A DNA stretch of 25,422 nt from Streptomyces sp. NRRL S-350 (GTDB lineage Bacteria > Actinomycetota > Actinomycetes > Streptomycetales > Streptomycetaceae). Location: contig NZ_JOHO01000099.1 in the NCBI RefSeq assembly GCF_000719705.1, positions 1-25,422 on the forward strand, in the 5' to 3' direction. Both the position numbers and the translations under genes were made by a program. Under the pieces are notes generated by a model that saw only the letters and a list, made by a program, of their open reading frames with translations, was not told the DNA's origin and did not search any database. Position 1 is the stretch's first letter, and each line of letters opens with the position of its first letter. Below, one piece after another: positions 1-6,787 of the stretch.

Positions 1-2
1 AC

Positions 3-86
3 CGCAAGCCGGCGCCCCGCCACGACGTGGGCAAGACCGTCAAACGCGAACCCACGCTCCAGGCCCACCTCGCCGCGCGAGGTTAA
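3..86 (+). CDS. C-terminal end of an unidentified protein (partial)
   Basis: An open frame enters from the left edge and stops at TAA (84-86). It encodes 27 residues ending in AHLAARG, rich in Lys and Arg. The codons nearly all end in G or C, as in a real Streptomyces gene. Too little is present to assign a family. It converges on the sensor kinase, with 118 bases between the stops. Being next to dormancy-type genes hints at the same stress cluster, but that is only inference. Confidence 0.4.
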   Translation, partial: RKPAPRHDVGKTVKREPTLQAHLAARG

Positions 87-204
87 AGATCAAGCTGAGG
101 CGGCGCGTCCGGCGGCGCGGACGAGCACGACCGATCCTGCTCCGCCTCGGCCACGGCCCCGAGCGCGCCCCAGCGCCCCGGCCCGCACCCGGCGAGGTGC
201 TGGG

Positions 205-1950
205 CTAGGCGCCGGGCAGCGGCACCCGCCAGAGCAGTTCGGTGCCGCCCTCGGGGCGGGCCCGTGCGGTGAAGGTGCCCGCCAGGGCGGTGGCCCGGTC
301 GGCGAGGTTGGCCAGGCCGCTGCGGCGGCCGCCCCCGGGCAGGCCGATCCCGTCGTCGGTGACCCTCAGGGCCAGTTCCTCCCCGGCGGTCACGGTGACG
401 TCCACGGCTCCGGCCCCGGCGTGGCGGGCGGCGTTGGACAGGGCCTCCTCCAGGACCGCGACGGCCGCGTCCGCGATCTCCGCGGGGACGGTTACGTCGA
501 GCAGGCCGGTCATCCGCAGGGCGGGGGTGAAGCCGAGGGCGCGGGCGGCGCGCTCGACCACCTCGACGACGCGGGTGCGCAGGCCGGCCGCGGCCGGGCC
601 CCGCTCGCGCAGGCGCAGGCCGAAGATGGTGGCGCGGATGGTCCTGGCCGTCTCGTCCAGGTCGTCGATCGCCCGGAGCACCCGGTCGGTCGCCTCGGGA
701 TGGTCGATGAAGCGGGTCGCGCCCTGGAGGGTCATGCCGGTGGCGAAAAGCCGCTGGATGGCCAGGTCGTGGAGGTCGCGGGCGATCCGGTCCCGTTCCC
801 GCAGCAGCGCGACCTGCTCGGAGTCCCGGCGCCGTTCGGCGAGTTCCATCGCGACCGCCGCCTGGCCGGCGAAGCCGAGCAGCGGCCCCGACTCGTCCTC
901 CTCGAACAGGGAGGTGCCGGCTGCCCGGGCCAGCAGCAGGACGCCCCGGATGCCGCGCTCGGCGGTGCCGACGGGCACCGCGAGCGCCGGGCCGAGCCCC
1001 CGGAAGCGCGGGGGGCCCGCGGTGATCCGGGGGTCCTTCTGGACGTCGGGGCTCACCACGAGCCCGCCGGTGCGCAACACCGCACCCATCAGGGAGCCCT
1101 CGACCGGCAGCACCAGCCCGCGGTGCTCCTCCGCCCCCAGCCCGACGGCGACGCGCACCTCCAGCTCGCCGGTGCCCGCCGGCGGCACCGCGACCACGGC
1201 GAGGTCCGCGCCCGTGATCTCCATCGCCCGGGCGAGCAGCAGATCCAGGACCTCCTGCTCCGCGCTGCCCGACAGCAGGCTGCTGGTCACCTCGGCACTC
1301 GCCGCCAGCCAACGCTGCCGCTGCCGGGCCCGGTCGTAGAGGCGGGCGTTGTCGATGGCGACGCCGGCGGCGACGGCGAGGGTGGCGAGGACGGACTCGT
1401 CCTCGGCGTCGAATTCGCCGCCGCCGCGCTTCTCGGTCAGGTAGAGGTTGCCGAAGACCTTGCCCCGGATCCGGATCGGCACCCCCAGGAAGCTGCCCAT
1501 CGGCGGATGGTTGGCGGGGAAGCCGTAGGAGGCCGGGTGGTCGGAGATCCGGCTGAGCCGCAGCGGCTCGGGGTGGCGGATCAGCTCCCCGAGGATGCCG
1601 TGTCCGGACGGCAGGTCGCCGATCAGCTTCACCTGGTCGTCGGTGACCCCCACCGGGATGAACTGGGACAGCCGCTGGTCCTCACCGATCACGCCGAGCG
1701 CCCCGTACTCGGCGTCCACCAGGGTGACCGCCGCCTCCACGATGTGCTGCAGGGCCTGGGCCAGCTCCAGGTCCCGCCCGACCGCCAGCACCGCCTCCAG
1801 CAGGCTGTGCACCCGGTCGCGGGTGCCGCGGGCGGCGTCCAACCGGGTCTGCAGCTCCTCCAGGAGTTCGTCCAGCCGCAGTTTCGGCACGGGATCGGCC
1901 GTCTCCGAAGCGGATGTGTCCGAACCGCTGGTGTCCGGCGCGCTGCCCAA
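205..1950 (-). CDS. GAF-domain sensor histidine kinase, DevS/DosS/OsdK type
   Basis: A 581-residue two-component kinase with no membrane segment, so probably a cytoplasmic redox or gas sensor. Order: short N-terminal helix (about 20-55), GAF-A (about 60-195), GAF-B (about 215-360), HisKA_3 dimerisation helix with phospho-acceptor H394 in RDLHDLA, and a C-terminal HATPase with N-box EEALSNAARHA and DDGIGLPGG. Length and order match mycobacterial DosS/DosT and Streptomyces OsdK (SCO0203). In GAF-A, H148 lies in NHPPMGSFLGVPI, at almost the same residue number as the heme-ligand histidine of DosS (H149) and DosT (H147), so heme binding is plausible. The frame stays open far upstream, antisense to the next genes. 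I chose the TTG at 1950 because GGAGGA (1956-1961) lies 5 bases before it and the protein then has the family length. No response regulator gene is in the window. Confidence 0.9.
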   Translation of the reverse strand: MGSAPDTSGSDTSASETADPVPKLRLDELLEELQTRLDAARGTRDRVHSLLEAVLAVGRDLELAQALQHIVEAAVTLVDAEYGALGVIGEDQRLSQFIPVGVTDDQVKLIGDLPSGHGILGELIRHPEPLRLSRISDHPASYGFPANHPPMGSFLGVPIRIRGKVFGNLYLTEKRGGGEFDAEDESVLATLAVAAGVAIDNARLYDRARQRQRWLAASAEVTSSLLSGSAEQEVLDLLLARAMEITGADLAVVAVPPAGTGELEVRVAVGLGAEEHRGLVLPVEGSLMGAVLRTGGLVVSPDVQKDPRITAGPPRFRGLGPALAVPVGTAERGIRGVLLLARAAGTSLFEEDESGPLLGFAGQAAVAMELAERRRDSEQVALLRERDRIARDLHDLAIQRLFATGMTLQGATRFIDHPEATDRVLRAIDDLDETARTIRATIFGLRLRERGPAAAGLRTRVVEVVERAARALGFTPALRMTGLLDVTVPAEIADAAVAVLEEALSNAARHAGAGAVDVTVTAGEELALRVTDDGIGLPGGGRRSGLANLADRATALAGTFTARARPEGGTELLWRVPLPGA

Positions 1951-2029
1951 GGGGATCCTCCGTGGCTCGCCCCCCGATGGCCCACTGACCAGGGTAGGCG
2001 CGGTCTCCTCCGACGGCCGACCGCAGAGG

Positions 2030-2043
2030 GGGTCCAACGGCCC
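2030..2043. promoter_or_regulatory. Candidate DosR/OsdR-like box in divergent promoter region
   Basis: GGGTCCAACGGCCC sits between the divergent sensor kinase and alcohol dehydrogenase starts. Against the mycobacterial DosR core GGGACTWWAGTCCC it matches 10 of 14 positions, including the outer GGG and CCC and the inner C and G. The spot is right for a response regulator acting on both genes. It is one imperfect match in very GC-rich DNA, so it is a hypothesis. Confidence 0.35.
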
Positions 2044-2151
2044 ACCCGAGCACCCCACCGGACCCCTGGCCGGGGGCGCGGCCGCGCTGAACCCTGGAAG
2101 TGCGAGCGGAACCGCTCCGGCGCCGCCCGTCCGAGAGGAGCCACCGCGGCC

Positions 2152-3195
2152 ATGAAAGCGCTCACCTACCACGGACCCGGCCGCCGCACCTGGGGCGACG
2201 TCCCGGACCCGACCGTGCGAGACCCCGAGGACGCCGTCGTCCGGGTCGACGCGGTCACCGTCTGCGGCACCGACCTGCACATCCTCAAGGGCGACGTCCC
2301 CGAGGTCACCGCGGGCCGCATCCTCGGCCACGAAGCCGTCGGCACCGTCACCGAGACCGGGCCGGGCGTGCGCACGGTCGGCGTCGGCGACCGCGTCCTG
2401 GCCTCCTGCATCTCCGCCTGCGGCCGCTGCGCCTACTGCCGCACGGCGAGCTACGGCCAGTGCACCGGAGGCGGCGGCTGGATCCTCGGCCACCTGATCG
2501 ACGGCTGCCAGGCCGAGTACGTCCGCACCCCCTTCGCCGACACCTCCCTGTACAGGCTGCCCGACAGCGTCCGGGACGAGGACGCCCTGCTGCTCGCCGA
2601 CATCCTGCCCACCTCCTACGAGGTCGGCGTTTGCAACGGACGCATCGGGCCCGGCGACACCGTGGCGATCGTCGGCGCCGGGCCGATCGGACTCGCCGCC
2701 GTCCTCACCGCCCGGCTGTACAGCCCCTCCCGCATCATCGCGATCGACCTCGCCGAGAGCCGCCTCGAAGCCGCCAAGCGGTTCGGCGCCGACACGACCC
2801 TCACGGTCGCCGAAGCCACCCCGGACGCCATCCGGCGACTGAGCCGCGACGGGCTCGGCGTGGACGTCGCCATCGAGGCCGTCGGCGTCCCCGAGTCCTT
2901 CGAACTCTGCACCCGCCTGGTGCGACCCGGTGGCCGGGTGGCCAACGTGGGCGTGCACGGCAAGCCCGCCGTGCTGCACCTGGAGGACCTCTGGATCCGC
3001 GACGTCACCATCACCACCGGCCTGGTCGACACGAACAGCACCCCGCTGCTGCTCGACATGCTGGCCGTGGGCCGGCTGGACGTCGGCGGGCTGGTCACCC
3101 ACCGCTTCGGCCTCGCCGAGATGCAGGACGCCTACGACGTCTTCGCCGACGCGGCCGACACCGGAGCGCTCAAGGTCGCGCTCTTCCGGACGTGA
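2152..3195 (+). CDS. Zinc-dependent alcohol dehydrogenase (medium-chain)
   Basis: A 347-residue NAD(P)-dependent zinc dehydrogenase for an unknown alcohol or aldehyde. Catalytic zinc candidates are C38 (in VCGTDLH), H60 and E61 (in LGHEAVG). The structural zinc site is C90, C93, C96 and C104. The Rossmann motif is VAIVGAGPIGLAAV (about 172-185), followed by the acidic IAIDLAESR that favours NAD. The start follows GAGGAG (2135-2140). It is divergent from the DevS-type kinase and followed 27 bases later by the HTH-PPOX gene, probably one transcript. In S. coelicolor an alcohol dehydrogenase gene (SCO0199) lies close to osdRK, so a role in redox balance at low oxygen is a fair inference. The exact substrate cannot be read from the sequence. 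Confidence 0.88.
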   Translation: MKALTYHGPGRRTWGDVPDPTVRDPEDAVVRVDAVTVCGTDLHILKGDVPEVTAGRILGHEAVGTVTETGPGVRTVGVGDRVLASCISACGRCAYCRTASYGQCTGGGGWILGHLIDGCQAEYVRTPFADTSLYRLPDSVRDEDALLLADILPTSYEVGVCNGRIGPGDTVAIVGAGPIGLAAVLTARLYSPSRIIAIDLAESRLEAAKRFGADTTLTVAEATPDAIRRLSRDGLGVDVAIEAVGVPESFELCTRLVRPGGRVANVGVHGKPAVLHLEDLWIRDVTITTGLVDTNSTPLLLDMLAVGRLDVGGLVTHRFGLAEMQDAYDVFADAADTGALKVALFRT

Positions 3196-3222
3196 CCCAC
3201 CATGTACGCAGGAGTCGCCACC

Positions 3223-3876
3223 ATGACCAGCCGATCCGACGCGAGCGACGTCACCCACCGGGTCGCCAGGCGCCGCGACCAACTCGGCATGAGCGAAGGG
3301 GCGCTCGCCCACCGGGCCGCCATGTCGCCCGCCTACCTGCGGCAACTCCTGCGGGCGGGGCCCGAGTTCGACCCGCCCGCGTTCGTCCGGATCACCACCG
3401 TGCTCGGCATGACCTGGCCGGAGCTGTTGTCCGGTCGGCGCCCCGACGCCCCGCCGGGAACCGCCGGCGCCGACCCGCGCCCCCGGCTGTCCCACCTCAC
3501 CGAGCCGCAGTGCTGGGACCTGCTCGGCACGCACGGCATCGGCCGGATCGGCCTGCCCGGTTCCTCGGCGCCCCTCGTCCTCCCGGTCAACTACGTCGTG
3601 GACGCCCGGACGATCGCCTACCGGACCGCCCCCCGGGGCGCCGCCGCCCCGAGGGAGGGCTCGCCCGTCTCCTTCGAGGTGGACCACATCGACGACCACC
3701 GCAGCCGGGGCTGGAGCGTCCTCATCCTCGGCGAGGCCCGACGCGTCGGCGTCCCGGAGGAGGAGGAACGCCTCTCGGCCCTCCCGGGCGCCACCCCCTG
3801 GGCCGACGGCTCCCGCCCCCTGTGGGTGCGCGTCCGACCGGACGGCGTCAGCGGACGCCGCATCGACACGGTGTGA
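3223..3876 (+). CDS. HTH (XRE)-pyridoxamine 5'-phosphate oxidase-like fusion protein
   Basis: 217 residues. Residues 1-70 form a Cro/C1-type helix-turn-helix (MSEGALAHRAAMSPAYLRQLL). Residues 90-217 are a split-barrel flavin-binding domain of the PPOX family, with typical pieces HGIGRIGLP, LPVNYVVD, VSFEVDHID and GWSVLILGEA. True PNPOx enzymes lack the HTH, so this is more likely an F420-, FMN- or heme-binding regulator or oxidoreductase. An ATG exists at 3202, but the ATG at 3223 has CAGGAG (3209-3214) eight bases upstream and is preferred. Its place directly after the alcohol dehydrogenase suggests co-expression in a dormancy-type regulon. Sequence alone does not tell whether it binds DNA. 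Confidence 0.82.
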   Translation: MTSRSDASDVTHRVARRRDQLGMSEGALAHRAAMSPAYLRQLLRAGPEFDPPAFVRITTVLGMTWPELLSGRRPDAPPGTAGADPRPRLSHLTEPQCWDLLGTHGIGRIGLPGSSAPLVLPVNYVVDARTIAYRTAPRGAAAPREGSPVSFEVDHIDDHRSRGWSVLILGEARRVGVPEEEERLSALPGATPWADGSRPLWVRVRPDGVSGRRIDTV

Positions 3877-3950
3877 CCGCGTGCGCGGTGCCTGCCGCAC
3901 TGCGGCACGGCCCGGAGGACGCCATCGGCCACCGGGCCGGAAGCCCTCCG

Positions 3951-3977
3951 TTCAGGCCGGTGCACCGGAGTCCTGAA
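3951..3977. terminator. Candidate terminator hairpin between convergent genes
   Basis: TTCAGG (3951-3956) pairs with CCTGAA (3972-3977), enclosing CCGG-TGCA-CCGG (3957-3968). A smaller hairpin, TGCCGC-act-GCGGCA (3893-3907), lies just after the PPOX stop. Both fall between the plus-strand PPOX gene and the minus-strand tetR gene, where a bidirectional terminator is expected. There is no T tract, as is usual in Streptomyces. The rest of 3877-4095 shows nothing recognisable. Confidence 0.45.
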
Positions 3978-4095
3978 CCGCCCGGCGGTCGCAGGCGTGC
4001 GTTCGCGTAGGGGGAGCGTGTGAGGTCGATGCCATGGGCGGCCCGGGGGCGTCGCCGCTTGTGGTGCGTGGTCGGGCTCCCCGGTGCCGTGGTCC

Positions 4096-4752
4096 TCAGT
4101 CCGCGCGGTGCTCGGGCGGGTCGGCGCGGATCAGGGTGTCGCCGACGGCGGGGTGGGCGAGGGGCTCGGCGGCGGGGCGGAAGCCGGCCAGGACGATGGC
4201 GAGGTGGCGGCGCCAGAGGCCGGGTACCTGGCCTTCGGTGTCGTCGATGAGGACGCGCAGTGCCAGTAGGCCGACGTACACGTCGGTGCGGGTGATCTCC
4301 TCGCGGACCCGGCCGGTGTGCTTGGCGCGGGTGAGGAGGTCGTCGACCAGGGTGAGCAGTTCCGCGCGGCGTTCGTCGGCTTCGGGCGGGATGGCCGCCC
4401 AGAGGCGGGTGAGCCAGCCGTGGCGGACGGCCAGGACCGTGCCGGTGTCCCAGAGCGCCTGTTCCAGGGCCCGGTCGTCGGGCTGCTGCTCGGCGGCGCG
4501 GCGGAAGCAGTCGAGGATGGAGTCGAGGATCTCGTCGCTGAGGGCGGTGAGCAGGGACTCCTTGGTGGGGAAGCGGCGGTAGAGGGTGCCCATGCCGACG
4601 CCGGCGCGTCCGGCGATCTCCTCGACTCCCGCGTCGGGGCCGAGTTCGGCGAAGACCTCCCACGCGGCCCGCAGCAGCTTCTCCCGGTTCTGTGCCGCGT
4701 CGCGGCGCAGGGCCTTGGGCTTGCCGGGTGCGGGCCGGTGGGGGGTGGTCAT
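4096..4752 (-). CDS. TetR-family transcriptional repressor
   Basis: 218 residues. The N-terminal TetR helix-turn-helix spans about residues 20-65 (REKLLRAAWEVFAELG, then GVEEIAGRAGVGMGTLYRRF, PTKESLL). The rest is an all-helical ligand-binding domain of usual length with ITRTDVYVGLLALRVLIDD near the end. It begins 25 bases after the stop of the MFS gene on the same strand, so the two form an exporter-repressor operon. It most likely represses the operon through the paired palindromes upstream of the MFS gene (6248-6303) and is released by a substrate of the pump. The inducer is unknown. Confidence 0.92.
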   Translation of the reverse strand: MTTPHRPAPGKPKALRRDAAQNREKLLRAAWEVFAELGPDAGVEEIAGRAGVGMGTLYRRFPTKESLLTALSDEILDSILDCFRRAAEQQPDDRALEQALWDTGTVLAVRHGWLTRLWAAIPPEADERRAELLTLVDDLLTRAKHTGRVREEITRTDVYVGLLALRVLIDDTEGQVPGLWRRHLAIVLAGFRPAAEPLAHPAVGDTLIRADPPEHRAD

Positions 4753-4777
4753 CGCGAGGCCTGGTCCTTGTGCTCGG

Positions 4778-6217
4778 TCACCGGTTCACCGTGGTGAGCC
4801 GGGGCGATCCCACGCTGTGGTCGCTCCGGCGGCGCCGGGCCGTCGGGATGGCGAGGGACGCGGCGGCGGCGAGCCCGGCGCCGAGGGTCAGGAACCAGAA
4901 GGTGCTGGTGTAGCCGGAGTCCTGGGGGAACGGGTGGGCGGCCGTGACCCCGGAGGACAGGATACTGGCCGCCACCGCGCTGCCGATCGCGCCGCCGATG
5001 GTGCGGATGTTGGCGTTCATGCCGCTGGCCGCGCCGGTCTGGGCCGGCGGGACGGCTTCGACGACGATGGCGGACATGGCGGAGAAGGCGAGGCCGAGGC
5101 CGATGCCGATCAGGGCCGAGGCGGTGTAGATCTGCCAGGCGTGGTCGTGCTGCAGCGCCAGCATCGCGAACGGGACGATGGTGATCAGGCTGCCGGCGAT
5201 CAGGACGCGCTTGGAGCCGTAGCGGGCGGCGAGCTTGCCGGCCAGCACGCCGAGGGCGAACATGCCGCCGGTCATCGGCAGCATGTAGAGCCCGGACTGG
5301 GTGACGTCGGCGGAGAAGCCGTAGCCGGCGAGGTGCTCGGGCGTCTGGACCAGTTGCGGCAGGAAGGTCATCGAGGTGTACATCCCGATGCCGAAGAGCA
5401 GGGCGACCAGGTTGGTGGTCCACACGGCCGGGATGCGCATCACGCGCATGTCGATCAGCGGGGCGTCCGAGCGCAGCTCGGTCACGATCCAGTACCCGGC
5501 GAAGACCACCGCGGCCGCGAACAGGCCCATGATCCGCAGCGAGCCCCAGCCCCACTTCTGCCCTTCGCTGACGGCGAGCAGGAGGGCCACCAGCCAGACG
5601 GAGAGCAGCAGTCCTGCGCGCCAGTCGATCGGTCCGGGGACGCGTACGGGGGACTCGGGGACGAACAGGTAGGTGGCGATCGCCGCGGCGCAGACGAGGA
5701 TCATCGGCGCCCAGAACAGCCAGTGGTAGTCCAGGTGGTCGACGATCGGCCCGGCCAGGATCAGGCCGAGTCCGGCGCCGACGGCGGTCAGCGCGGCGGT
5801 GACGCCGACGGCGCTGCGGACCTTGGCGGGCGGGAACTCGTCGCGGATGATGCCGAAGGCCAGGGGCACCACGGCGCCGCCGGTGCCCTGGATGACCCGC
5901 GCGACGATCATCAGACCGACGGAGTGGGAGGCGCCGGCCAGCGCGGACCCGGCGGCGAGGGAGACGAGGGTGACGATCAGCATCCGCTCCTTGCCGACCT
6001 TGTCGCCGATCCGGGCCAGGATCGGGGTGGCCACGGAGGCGGACAACAGGTAGCCGGTCATCAGCCAGGTCGCGGTGTCCTGGGTGGTGTGCAGGCGCTC
6101 CATCAGGGTCGGCAGGACCGGGACCACCAGCGATTGCAGCAGGGAGAACGCGCCGACACCGAGCAGCAGCACGGCGAAGGTCAGGTTGTAGTGGGGGCGG
6201 GCATCTGTTCGGGGCAT
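4778..6217 (-). CDS. MFS multidrug exporter (DHA2/EmrB-QacA type)
   Basis: A 479-residue inner-membrane drug:proton antiporter with 12-14 predicted helices. The first is NLTFAVLLLGVGAFSLLQSL. The cytoplasmic loop-2 motif ARIGDKVGKERML is a motif-A variant. GAGLGLILAGPIVD in helix 5 resembles the antiporter motif C. VPPAQTGAASGMNANIRTIGGAIG in the second half is typical of EmrB-like pumps. Several in-frame starts exist upstream; the ATG at 6217 has GGAG nine bases before it and begins just ahead of the first helix. The gene is first in an operon with tetR. The exported compound is unknown. Confidence 0.9.
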   Translation of the reverse strand: MPRTDARPHYNLTFAVLLLGVGAFSLLQSLVVPVLPTLMERLHTTQDTATWLMTGYLLSASVATPILARIGDKVGKERMLIVTLVSLAAGSALAGASHSVGLMIVARVIQGTGGAVVPLAFGIIRDEFPPAKVRSAVGVTAALTAVGAGLGLILAGPIVDHLDYHWLFWAPMILVCAAAIATYLFVPESPVRVPGPIDWRAGLLLSVWLVALLLAVSEGQKWGWGSLRIMGLFAAAVVFAGYWIVTELRSDAPLIDMRVMRIPAVWTTNLVALLFGIGMYTSMTFLPQLVQTPEHLAGYGFSADVTQSGLYMLPMTGGMFALGVLAGKLAARYGSKRVLIAGSLITIVPFAMLALQHDHAWQIYTASALIGIGLGLAFSAMSAIVVEAVPPAQTGAASGMNANIRTIGGAIGSAVAASILSSGVTAAHPFPQDSGYTSTFWFLTLGAGLAAAASLAIPTARRRRSDHSVGSPRLTTVNR

Positions 6218-6245
6218 GGGTGTGCGCTCCAGCGGGACAGCAATT

Positions 6246-6305
6246 AAGCGGAGAACTGACTCCGCATACTTGGAGGCTAGCAGAAGCGGAGATTGAACTC
6301 CGCAT
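6246..6305. promoter_or_regulatory. Two tandem palindromic operators (probable TetR sites)
   Basis: GCGGAG-6 nt-CTCCGC occurs twice, at 6248-6265 and 6286-6303, exactly 38 bases apart. Both are preceded by AA and followed by AT. They lie 31-86 bases upstream of the MFS start. CTCCGCAT occurs a third time at 6361-6368 without a partner arm. Symmetry, tandem arrangement and position ahead of an MFS-tetR operon all fit autoregulation by the TetR repressor. Confidence 0.82.
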
Positions 6306-6368
6306 GCTGAGTCGAACGCGATCGCCAACCGCCCCTGAAGTGGCATCTGCGCACAGGGGGCTCCGCAT

Positions 6369-6743
6369 CGCACCGCACCGACCTCCGCGGGCGCAGCGAG
6401 CGTGGCGCCGCGCGCCCTGGCCGTCCGCACCCCGATCACCGGCCACGGCACCGACCCGCTGGGGCCTGCTCGCCGGCCCCATGAACGTCCACCAGCCCTG
6501 CCGGCGCGGCGCCCTCGACGGCACCACCCGAGCCCCGGTCCGGCTCGCCGTCGCCGACCCCGTCAGCGGCGCCGCCGCCACCTCGTCGACCTTCTCGGCA
6601 ACGCCCCGGGCGTGGGGGCCGGACTGTCGATCGGCTCTCGTGGCCGCCCGCAACCGGCCCTGCCACATCCCCGCCAAGGCGTGACGGAGACGAGTGGAGT
6701 GCTGCCGCAGCGTTCGCTCCGAGCCGGTCCGCGCACGGGTGAC
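6369..6743. other. Gene-poor intergenic stretch with one doubtful small ORF
   Basis: This stretch lies between the MFS operator region and the HAD-GT20 gene, and no recognisable gene was found. One plus-strand frame, ATG at 6481 to TGA at 6684 (67 codons), has a codon-like excess of G or C at third positions. It has no ribosome binding site at usual spacing and no recognisable motif. It could be a small unknown gene or a gene remnant. Confidence 0.25.
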
Positions 6744-6787
6744 GTGAACGCTTCACCATGCCTGGTCGGCGTGTTAGCGTCCCTCGG
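6744..6787 (+). promoter_or_regulatory. Candidate promoter for the HAD-GT20 gene, predicting a leaderless mRNA
   Basis: TTCACC (6752-6757) as -35, a 17-base spacer and TAGCGT (6775-6780) as -10 place the transcription start at about 6787-6788, on the A of the ATG at 6788. The small palindrome GTGAA-CGC-TTCAC (6744-6756) overlaps the -35 and could be an operator. TGTTAGCG (6772-6779) overlaps the -10 and equals one half of the LacI-type operators at 9168 and 22422. Confidence 0.45.

Noticed and set aside
421..2151. Long plus-strand frame running into the alcohol dehydrogenase
   Set aside because: It is the shadow of the kinase gene on the opposite strand. The dehydrogenase has its own start with GAGGAG at 2135.
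1951..3900. Extension of the sensor kinase frame upstream to give a protein of over 1,200 residues
   Set aside because: It would run antisense through the alcohol dehydrogenase and the HTH-PPOX gene; its residues are low-complexity Gly/Ala/Asp/Val. A good ribosome binding site in front of TTG 1950 and family length support the short form.
4020..4250. Small plus-strand ORFs opposite the tetR gene
   Set aside because: Arg/Gly-rich shadows; the TetR frame on the minus strand is well supported.
4749..6677. Long minus-strand and plus-strand frames over the MFS gene
   Set aside because: They are Arg/Pro/Gly-rich shadows without recognisable domains; the MFS frame explains the sequence.
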